From the NCBI GenBank assembly GCA_023362775.1, contig JALMGJ010000006.1:8889001-8953000 (forward strand): a stretch of 64,000 nt of DNA, in the 5' to 3' direction. This DNA is from Charina bottae (lineage: Eukaryota; Chordata; Lepidosauria; Squamata; Charinaidae). The notes under the pieces were generated by a model. The model did not search any database. It worked only from the letters and a program-made list of their open reading frames with translations, and had not been told where the DNA came from. This document shows positions 55,857-64,000 of this stretch, piece by piece; within the stretch, counting starts at the first letter, position 1; every line of letters begins with the position of its first letter. The translations under genes were made by a program, and so were the position numbers.

Positions 55857-55915
55857 TGATTGTAAACCGCCCAGAGTCTGCCATGGCAGAGATGGGCGGG
55901 GATAAATTCAAATAA

Positions 55916-55954
<39 letters not shown>

Positions 55955-55990
55955 ATGAATGAATGAATGAATGAATGAATGAATGAATAA
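55857..55990 (+). mobile_element. L2/SINE 3' tail with (AAAT)n(GAAT)n
   Basis: gtaaaccgcccagagtctgc then 'catggcagagatgggcgg', followed by about ten AAAT and eight GAAT units. Confidence 0.65.
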
Positions 55991-56091
55991 ATTCACAACA
56001 ATAAGATTGGGGGACCTGGTTTGGGAGTAAAGTATGTGAAAAAGACCTACTGTAGGTGTCTTGGTGGTTCACATGTGGAATATGGGACAAA

Positions 56092-56290
56092 AATGTGGTG
56101 TGGAAACTGAAACTTATGTAGTCTTAGGTTGCATTAAAAGAAGCATAGTGCCAAAGTTACAGGAGGTAGTACTTCTGCTATATTCTGCATTTGGATTTTG
56201 GTGTCCAATTATGCTGTCATTTAAGGGCAACACTGTGAAACTGGAACATATTCAGAAAAGAGGCTAAGATGGTGAAAGGGAAGGAAAATA
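56092..56290 (+). mobile_element. CR1 remnant
   Basis: ttaggttgcattaaaagaag, 'ctgctatattctgcatttgg' and 'acatattcagaaaagaggct' keep the CR1 RT C-terminal order seen at 10860-11060. Confidence 0.45.
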
Positions 56291-57241
56291 TATCCCAAAA
56301 AGGAATGGTTAGAAGACTTGTATATATGTTTAGTAGGACTCTGTTAATATTCAGTTCTAGGATTCAGTTTTAGGGCAATTAAATCACCCCATCAGATAGT
56401 CTCTGAATTGTCAGATCAATGTGATGGTTCCAATCAGATATTCTTTATCAGTCTGACAATTTGATGAGTGTTTGCACTTACGCAATTGTGCTTTTTTTCT
56501 GAATTGAATCGACCATTCAGACTGATGAATTGAATCAAATCTACTTGGCTCATCAAATTTGACTGACAACTCAAATCAGATCGCAGATGATTCACACATA
56601 CCTAATGTTTAGGCTGGAGAAGTGAGGAGGAGGATGTAGCATGTCTGTAAGCATCTGATGGGCCATGCAGAAGAGGACCTGAGTTATTCTTTCTGGCACC
56701 AGAAGAGAAGACTAGAACCAATCTGTAAACATTTGCAAAGAAGCAAACGTTGACCAAATATTGGAGAATCCTATTGCATCCTATTGATGCAAGCAGATTG
56801 GCATCCATCCTTGAGAGGTAGTGGACTTTTAAAGAAGACAATTAAACAGAATTTGAGAGTGTTGAAGTTGCATACTGCAGCTGGAGTTCCTGCAACAAGC
56901 AGAAACTGGAGCCACTGAGCCAAACTCCCTTCCAGCTGTCTTGATTCTAGAATTCTCTACAAAAGGCTAGAAATCTCTTAGCCCTTCTTGGTATCATTTT
57001 GGAGAATGATTACTAAAATTACTCCAAAATCAAAGTTCTCAAGAGGAGGAGGGGGAGGAGGCCATATCAGCCAGGCAGGTCTGGATGTAGTCCTTCCTTC
57101 ACAAATTATCTTGTTCATGATACATAAAGAACATTGAAGAGGCCAACTTTTTTCATTGCTAACTTAACATTACTAACTTAACATATCTCCTTTCTTAAGC
57201 CTGGTTATTTTTATAGACTAAAATGAAACTAGCATTTTTTC
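56291..57241. other. Unassigned sequence
   Basis: Nothing recognised. Confidence 0.3.
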
Positions 57242-57367
57242 TTTCATATCTAGATTAATTTGGATGGAATAACCCTATTATTTTTTCAGAATATTTGTTA
57301 GGAATTTCATATCTAGATTAATTTGGATGGAATAACCCTATTACTTTTTCAGAATATTTTTTAGGGA
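57242..57367. repeat. 63-bp tandem duplication
   Basis: tttcatatctagattaattt begins at 57242 and again at 57305. The two units differ at only a few positions. Confidence 0.9.
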
Positions 57368-58287
57368 TTTCCAAGCCAATTCTAGAGTCGCCAGTTGATT
57401 GCACTGCCATCAGATGCTGGAGTTTTATTATAATTAACACATTGATCAGCTTCATAGTTTTTATTTGGTGGCATACTTGCATGAAAAAGATAAACCAAGC
57501 TCTTTGTAGTGAAATTGTACCATTCATCCCACATCTAGAACCCAAGTACCATTAGCTCAAAGCATTTCTTGCTAGTTTTGCTTCCCCCCCCCCCACTAAA
57601 ATCCAGCGGACTCTCCTTGGAATTTTCTTGACTCCTGCTCTTACCTGTTATAGTACCAACATAAACCCAAGCTGACAACTGTATCCCAATTTGCTGCATA
57701 ATGTTGTCAATCAAAGCTAGTTACATTAGATTCTTCTATCTGTGCAATCAATTTAATGAGAAATAAACAGGAGTTTTCCAGGGAAGAAAGGAGAGAGTAT
57801 TTTATTCTACAAATTATTTTAAGTGAGCAGATTATTATTCATACATTGTGCAATAGTATCCCTGACATCTTTCCTTAATATCAATGAACAAACAGTACAG
57901 ATTTGCGTAGTACACTTAGATTTGGTTACTGAAGGAACCCATTTTCTGGGGTTTGCACAAGACATTGAGTCATAAACTAACCAAAAGAAGCTGGACTCGT
58001 GCAACATTTTAAACACAGAGAAAACCTAATCTAAGTTATAACAAACCAAGTTTAGCCAAGTTGTACAAATAAAGCTGTTGGGTCTTTAAATGACTTGCTG
58101 AAATATAGTATCTTGAGATAACCTGACATGTGGGTTGACAGTAATGTCAACATGAACTGGTTCTATGTACTTCACCAACATTCTCAGTTTCTTGGGACAT
58201 TCTTCCAGAGAAGCCTGGGAGGTGTAGTCCAACACACTTTGAGGACCAGTAGAAATGGCTGATGGATAAATTTGCTCTCTCAGCTTA
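57368..58287. other. Unassigned sequence
   Basis: A C13 run lies near 57583. Otherwise nothing recognised. Confidence 0.3.
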
Positions 58288-58629
58288 AAAAAGGTAAAGG
58301 TAAAAGTTCTCCCCGCACAGTTGTGCAGTTGTGTCTGACTCTAGGGGCCGGTGCTCATCTCCGTTTGTTAGCCGAAGAGCCAGCGTTGTCCGAAGTCGCT
58401 TCCACGGTCATGTGGCCACATGACGCATGCGGAACACTGTTACCTACCCACCAAAGTGGTACCTATTAATCTACTTGCATTTGCATGCTTTCGAATTGCT
58501 AGGTTGGCAAGAGCTGGAGCTAGTGCGGGAGCTCACTCTGTCACGCGGGGCTAGGGATTCGAACCTCCGAACTTGTGACCTTCCGATCGACAAGCCTGGC
58601 GTCTTACCCACTGAGCCACCATGCCCCTT
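58288..58629 (-). mobile_element. SINE2
   Basis: TSD tctctcagctta (58276-58287, 58630-58641), 12 bp exact. Full length with intact A and B boxes. Confidence 0.92.
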
Positions 58630-58641
58630 TCTCTCAGCTTA

Positions 58642-60383
58642 GACTTACACAATGTTTTCCTTTCCTTCCTATCTTTCTTTTAAAAGCTTGTTTACTAGGA
58701 AATAACATTACAAACTACACGGCTCCAAATAAGAGCATTTTCTTTCCTGAATACATAAACCCTTCCACAAAATATATGTATTACTTTCCTCCCATAACTG
58801 CCAAAAAAAAAACCATGCCAGAAATGTCTTGGAAAATATACAACAATCAAATTTGGGAAGACAATCCCCTCCAGAGAGTTATTTTTTCCATTATTGTTGA
58901 AGATGTTGAATGCAATGATTTTTTTTAAAAAAAATCATATCTTTTAGCAAGCAACCAGCTGTTTATACCTCAGAGTGTTCTCCTTTGCAGCCCCGCATGC
59001 TTGCAACTGGTTCCAAGAACAGCTGTGTGATGAAATCTTTCCACACACAAACATCCTTCCCCTCCCCCCCAAAAAACCACAACATCAACACATTTTTTAT
59101 GCCTTTGGCTTAATGCTTCCTTTTTCATCTGCACTCAGATAGAACCTAAGTGCTGAACTATACAAGATGATGTGGTCTTCCTTCTCCTGCTCTTCTGTTT
59201 TGAACCAAGAACAATGTTGGATGATTCGAAAGAAATGTGGACATTTGAAATCTGGTAACTGATTCACATTACAGTCTGGGACGTTTTGATCTGATCAGTT
59301 CATCTCAAAACTCATAGATATTTCCTAAATTTAATTAAGGTTATTGGTTTGCTGCTCTAATGTCCCTTTACTCATTCCTTGATTTCCCACACCTTTTATT
59401 TTATACATTCCAATGGTAGTGTTTGGATGAAAGCTACAGCTGATGAACTTTTGTGCTCTTCAGATCCATTCTCTTTCAGGATTGTTCTTAATATATCTTG
59501 CCTTCCACCACCCACCACCCCCTGCCAAAATAAAATCAGGAAACTAGTAATTTTAAAGTTGTGCAGGGAATGTAAGAACTATTTGTTTTCAAAAGGAATA
59601 AAGTTGCTGCTGGTAGCAAAACTTTGAAGGGCAAAGTAGACTTCATTATCTGAGTCAAGCAAGAGTCACTTTTTCCAAGAAAGCTTCATGACATGGGCTA
59701 AATATGGTGTGGTTCACATTGAAGTATGGGCTGGGAGGTCATAAAGACTTGTTCCAACATCAGATTTTGCTAAGGTGGGACATTAAATACAGGATGCTTT
59801 CAGTTTTTGCCTGAGCATAGTTGGTGCTGGTCAATCTTGATTTCCTGCACCAGGCTCCTTTTGAGTAATCCCATGGGTCAGATGTTCATCTCCATCTCTC
59901 TAATGTTTAGCTTTTTACACAGAGAAGACAGCATTTCCATGGAATTCCAGTTCAGAGTCAGAATCATCAGACATAATATCAATTGGACCTGATATTACTT
60001 CACCTCTATTGTTACGGCTAGGTCCTTGTGTGGATGATTCCCTGATTGCTTCATCTTGGTCCTTCTCATCTGAGAATGACTGTTCAATTAGGGCCAAGAC
60101 AGAACATTTAACTAGGTCCCAAATCCTTCAACTGAATCACTTAACATTTGAGTCTATGGTGATGATTTAAAAATAAAGGATCTCTGTCCCCGAAACACCC
60201 CAAACCCTTGGACCTTCTCAGATTCAAAAGTGTAGGATGAGATGTTTCAAACATGACCTTCAGTCAAGCCATTTGGCCATGGCTCAGTCTGAAAGTGAAA
60301 AGTGCAGGCCTTTTAAGGTCCAATGATTCCAACTCTTAAGAGTTGAGTTTCTGTCACCCCTTCCACCTATTGTTCCCCACAAA
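58642..60383. other. Unassigned sequence
   Basis: A minus-strand frame at 59915-60097 (60 codons, acidic Ser-rich, ending DDSDSELEFHGNAVFSV) looks protein-like, but I cannot assign it. It could be a decayed exon, retrocopy or repeat. The rest is AT-rich. Confidence 0.25.
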
Positions 60384-60525
60384 CCCAACTTCTGAGGGAG
60401 GTTGGACAGACAGAAAGGGACAGGCCCAAAGTCACCCAGAAAGGTTTTGTGGCTGAGGGTGATCTTGAACCTGAGTCCGTCTACTCCTAGTCCAACACCT
60501 TGACCTCTCTACCCCGTTGGCTGCC
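60384..60525 (-). mobile_element. MIR-like / tRNA-core SINE
   Basis: 'caggcccaaagtcacccaga', 'gatcttgaacctgagtccgt' and 'cctagtccaacaccttgacc' follow the reverse complement of a tRNA-core SINE. Confidence 0.55.
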
Positions 60526-60615
60526 AGTTGAGTGACAATCAATATGATGGGGAACAAATATGGAGTAAGAGGTGAAAGAGAACCATTTTTTTCTCATATT
60601 CACTTCCCCAGCACA

Positions 60616-60797
60616 CAGTCTTATTTATTTATCAGATTTGTATCCCACCTTTCATCCAGAAGCTTGAGGTGGTTATTTAATGTTCCCTCCTATTTGTCTT
60701 CACAACGCCAAGCCTGTGAAGTAGGTTGGGTTGAGAGAGAGCAAGTTGGATTTCCCCAGAGCCAGTCTAATACCTCAATCATTACATTACACTGCTC
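60616..60797 (-). mobile_element. tRNA-L2 type SINE fragment
   Basis: 'tttatttatcagatttgtat' then 'cccacctttcatccagaagc' and 'gtgaagtaggttgggttgag' are the tail and body of a minus-strand tRNA-L2 SINE. Confidence 0.55.
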
Positions 60798-61184
60798 ATG
60801 ATCACTTCTCAAAGTGCCTGTCAGACACTTCTCCTTCTCCTTAACTATTATTCCTATTTTAGAGCCTTTTTTTAAGAAATGGGAAACAGGCATTCTGCAA
60901 AGCAAAATGCCATCTTTTAGCATGATTTTTTTTTCCAAGTACGATGCTTAGCCTATAGACTTTCTAAGAATTTTTTTTAAAAAAAATGGATTTGCATTCT
61001 CTTGCTTTGTTGGGAAGAAAAGAGATGTCAGATAAAGGAGGCTAACAAAGAGGGATGCGGGGTGGGGAACAACCTAATTGATTTGTCTTCTGGAAAATTG
61101 GCCTTTTGTTCCTGGATGTGCCCCATGGCAGCCAATTTTTCTTAACAGATACATAACTGCATAATTATAAACATATCTACTGAC
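60798..61184. other. Unassigned sequence
   Basis: Nothing recognised. Confidence 0.3.
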
Positions 61185-61358
61185 CAGGGTTATCTGCAGG
61201 ATGGGTATCAAAAAGTCAAGATGTCAGTCGCGAGGGGGCAATCAAAGCCCACCCCTCTTTTATATGTATTGTGACACATATGAGAAAAGGGTGGGGTTTG
61301 GTCACATGGATGCAACCATCATCTTGACTTTTTTGACCCCCCCTCTGCAGATACCCTG
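61185..61358. mobile_element. hAT-like MITE (CATCTTGACTTTTTTGACC family)
   Basis: 174 bp. Ends CAGGGTTATCTGCAGGATGG and its imperfect inverse (ctctgcagataccctg); subterminal aaaaagtcaagatg / catcttgacttttt. No clean 8-bp TSD is seen. Confidence 0.65.
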
Positions 61359-62614
61359 TGACTAGCCCAACAATTGCCCATCACTGCTTGATGTGAATGT
61401 TTTCAGGTTTATGGAGAGACCCTCTCTTCCTCATCTCCTAAAAGTTGGACTTCTTGCTGCCCATCCATTGGTTCCCTCTTCTTCAGAAAATTATCAAGAT
61501 GCCCAAATATGCCCAACACTTTTGTAGATGGAGAAGCTATTCATTCATAAGGTCTTCACAGCCATGGCACCTGCATGTGCTTAAATGTCATGAGTTTGGA
61601 GGAAACTCTTTTTGCAGGAATGTTTCCTCTGAAGCTGAATTCACAATGAAGCTGTGTTTGAATTTTCCAAAATAAGCTCATCCAGCCCAGTGAAATGTGC
61701 ATGTAAGCTGGAGGGAGATTTATTGCTTGCTAGTCTTTCCCTTAAATAACATTTGGGGCTGAGGGGTTGGGAGATCAAACTGTCCCTTTAGTGAAATGTA
61801 ATGTGATCTTGAGTGACCAGATAAAATTGTTTCCAAGGCCAGATGCAGCATAGACAACATGGGTCGCCTATATCTTAATTTGCAAGATAATTGGGCTAAG
61901 CTGTGTGTTGTTAGATTTGTTATTTTAAAAAAAACAATAACTAATTAGTGGCACAAAGCCACTGCCACTCTCTTAATGTCTACCTTCTTCCAAAACAATA
62001 ATTGAATGTAATAATGGTCGAGCAGAAGCTCCTGTTACAGCAAACCAATTTGGTGTGCTCGTTCTTACACATGTTCTAATTTTGGCTCTTAAATAAATGA
62101 CATTTTATTAATTTGTTGCGCATCTTGCCAAGCTTTGCTGGGTGCTTGGGGGCAGATGTTTCACAGTGTGAAGTCCATGGCAGAAGCTGCAGGTATTTCT
62201 CCAGATTGTCAGACCGGATCAGGCAAGGAGTATGTCTCTCTTTCTAGCCAAGGATTTGGAATGACATGCGGGGCTGCTCTGCTTTAGTGAACTAATATAA
62301 GATAATTCCTCAGGAGGGAGAGGAAGCTTTGTTTTGTGTCTCATAAAGTCCCACTTGCAGAACATCTGGGTGTGCTTCTCTTGCAAGCAAACTCGGGTCA
62401 ATCAGTTAATCAGATGTGCTGATCCACCTAATCTTATTTCAAAGTCAGAGGAGACATCAGTTTTGTGGTTTCCATCAGACATACACCGATCTTGATGAGC
62501 CCCAAAGGAAGCCAGCATTGGGTGGCTTGAAGGAATTTCCCAGAAAAAAATTAATATTACAAGTCCAAGGCATCCAGGAATCAGAAAAGTGGTATGATCT
62601 GCAAATTGACTAAC
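61359..62614. other. AT-rich single-copy-like sequence
   Basis: 61960-62110 is a repeat-free, ORF-free stretch that might be a conserved non-coding element. No exon recognised. Confidence 0.25.
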
Positions 62615-62700
62615 GATCCCTCACGTTTATGAAGGTTCTCAGTCATCCAGGTGGAATTGTCTGTAGCTTGAATCATGTCAACTGGATTTCTATTTTCTTA

Positions 62701-62760
62701 GTGGAAACGTTTCACTCCTTATCCAAGGAGCTTCTTCAGTCTGAGTAAAGTTAGTAAGGG
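62701..62760 (-). ncRNA. Hammerhead-like motif, left arm
   Basis: Minus strand: CTGAAGA, helix CTCCTT/AAGGAG closed by GGAT, then GAAACGTT. Same layout as the other family but stem I pairs poorly. Confidence 0.35.
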
Positions 62761-62839
62761 AATCCTTAAATATGTTTCTAGGCTGGCTGTGTGACCTTGC
62801 ACCTGGGGCTAGGTCATGGTTATTTTGAGATGTTTGTTT

Positions 62840-63199
62840 CTAAGTCCCTTTATCATCTAAAGGAGGATCGTTAAGATTACCCTGCTGCTGTTGAGCTTGT
62901 GAAATGGTCTTAATCTTCCTAGGCACAGAAGACAAAGCAGGAAGGAAGATAGGGGAAAGGTTATGCCTGAGGCCCCCACCTCTATTCAAGGAAGGATTTT
63001 CCAAGTTGGCATGAATGGATTCCTTGACCCCTCTCTCAAACCACCTATCTTCTCTGTCTAAAATGTGAACATTAATGTCCTCAAATGAGTGTCCTTTTTC
63101 CTTTAGATGAAGATAAACTGCTGACTCTGGTCCTGTAGTGTTACTTCTCCTGTGTAACACCACAAAATAACCATGACCTAGCCCCAGGTGCAAGGTCAC
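62840..63199 (-). pseudogene. C-terminal GIY-YIG endonuclease region of a Penelope element
   Basis: An open frame of 119 codons, with its start lying in the inverted arm. HILDREDRWFERGVKESIH carries the Arg and the catalytic-type Glu of Penelope GIY-YIG domains, followed by the diagnostic LNRGGGLRHNLS. The N-terminal GIY...YIG half and the RT are absent. In full elements this domain nicks the target DNA. The frame is intact over this part, consistent with a fairly young internal-deletion derivative. Confidence 0.75.
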
Positions 63200-63234
63200 A
63201 CAGCCAGCCTAGAAACATATTTAAGGATTCCCTT

Positions 63235-63295
63235 ACTAACTTTACTCAGACTGAAGAAGCTCCTTGGATAAGGAGTGAAACGTTTCCACTAAGAA
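63235..63295 (+). ncRNA. Hammerhead-like motif, right arm
   Basis: Plus-strand mirror of the left-arm fold: actgaagaagctccttggat then aaggagtgaaacgtt. Confidence 0.35.
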
Positions 63296-63341
63296 AATAG
63301 AAATCCAGTTGACATGATTCAAGCTACAGATCCCTCACGTT

Positions 63342-63825
63342 CTTTGATGCTAGGTTTAATCCTACCTTTCCTCCAAGGAATTCAGGATGATATATGAGAA
63401 AGTGAGGATGTTCTCTCCACTTTTATTTGAGTTAGAATATAAAATATTTGCCAATAGTCTATCCTTAACACAACTTTCTAGCCAAGGCAATGGAGGGAAC
63501 GGCTACATTTGAGTGAGTAACACAAGAAGCAGTTCTGTGCTGTCATCTGAATTCAATCTAATTAAACTTTAGTGCCATGCCAGTCATTAGAAAGTGATAC
63601 CAATCTACTTGAAACAGCTTGGGGATTTTTTAAATGAGAAGCTGTAGACAGTTTAACTAAATCAATCATTAAATGTGCATGTTCAAAGCATTAGTCCAGT
63701 TGTTTCTATCTGGCTTAAAAATTTGAGCCGAAAGAGACTTGAATCATCAGTGTTTCAAGGATATTCCTCAAATAGTTGGTCTACAAATGGGGAACATGTT
63801 GCCCTTCAGATATTGTAGGACTCCA
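63342..63825. other. Unassigned sequence
   Basis: Nothing recognised. Confidence 0.3.
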
Positions 63826-64000
63826 CACTTTTTATTTATTTATTTATTCATCACATTTATATTTTTATTTATTTATTTATTATTCAAATTTCTCTCATCG
63901 CCCATCTCTCCCACAAGGAGGGACCCTGGGCAGTTCACAATAAAACAATTTAAAATTCAATAAAAGTCATAAATAAATACCAATAATCAATAGAGATATA
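63826..64000 (-). mobile_element. (TTTA)n and L2/SINE 3' tail
   Basis: Two TTTA tracts followed by 'catcgcccatctctcccaca' and 'gaccctgggcagttcac', the minus-strand tail also seen at 24391. It runs to the window end. Confidence 0.6.

Larger units (their letters stand above)
62628..63328 (-). mobile_element. Penelope-like element with perfect inverted arms
   Basis: Exact 13-bp TSD gatccctcacgtt (62615-62627, 63329-63341). Arms 62662-62827 and 63163-63328 are perfect 166-bp reverse complements by eye. The left end has an extra 34-bp leader (62628-62661). Between the arms lies a minus-strand GIY-YIG remnant. RT is deleted, so it is non-autonomous. Confidence 0.85.

Overview
This is 64 kb of vertebrate nuclear DNA, almost certainly from a squamate reptile (snake or lizard). 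The evidence is the repeat content. There are two full-length BovB LINEs. There are many copies of a tRNA-derived SINE with a BovB-type tail and an ACCTTT tail repeat, and of a second tRNA SINE family with exchangeable tails. There are 5S rRNA-derived SINEs of the 5S-Sauria type, Penelope-like elements, Tigger-type and hAT-type MITEs, and long microsatellites. I find no complete host gene, tRNA gene, rRNA gene, CRISPR array or bacterial-style operon. The only host-exon candidate is a 36-nt microexon with good splice sites at 22179-22214. The window most likely lies in a large intron or between genes.

Layout. 0-13 kb: hAT MITEs, a small Penelope-derived foldback (4015-4113), a triple nest at 6.8-8.1 kb (RTE LINE containing a Penelope element containing a truncated RTE copy), a longer RTE copy with an RT domain and C2H2 finger (8222-9688), and a CR1 fragment. 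14-21 kb: a hAT-like MITE whose interior has become a 17-unit minisatellite, a 5S SINE, SINEs with 102-bp internal multimers, and the first arm of a 1,065-bp inverted duplication (19812-20876). 22-31 kb: the microexon candidate, large microsatellites, two Tigger MITEs, several hAT MITEs, a 5S SINE split by a tRNA SINE, and a U2 snRNA-like fragment. 31.4-39.9 kb: one old APE-type LINE holding seven later insertions, including a 3.2-kb BovB. 40-50 kb: a near-palindromic Penelope insertion, a third Tigger MITE, a 35-bp BovB stub, the second arm of the inverted duplication (46869-47933) and a SINE-SINE chimera. 50-54.4 kb: another old LINE on the minus strand, carrying a solo LTR and a 3.1-kb BovB. 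55-64 kb: mostly single-copy-looking AT-rich DNA, more SINEs, and a Penelope element with perfect 166-bp inverted arms (62628-63328).

How the parts relate. BovB probably supplied the machinery that moved the tRNA SINEs, because the SINE tails resemble BovB 3' ends. Many insertions have target-site duplications readable by eye: 10-13 bp for LINEs and SINEs, 12-13 bp for Penelope elements, 8 bp for hAT, TA for Tigger and 5 bp for solo LTRs. In several cases removing the insertion restores the interrupted reading frame, which confirms both the element boundaries and the order of insertion. The most interesting signals are the hammerhead-ribozyme-like folds in the Penelope termini, the shared asymmetric foldback form of those elements, the 1,065-bp inverted duplication that breaks inside a SINE, and the MITE-to-minisatellite expansion.
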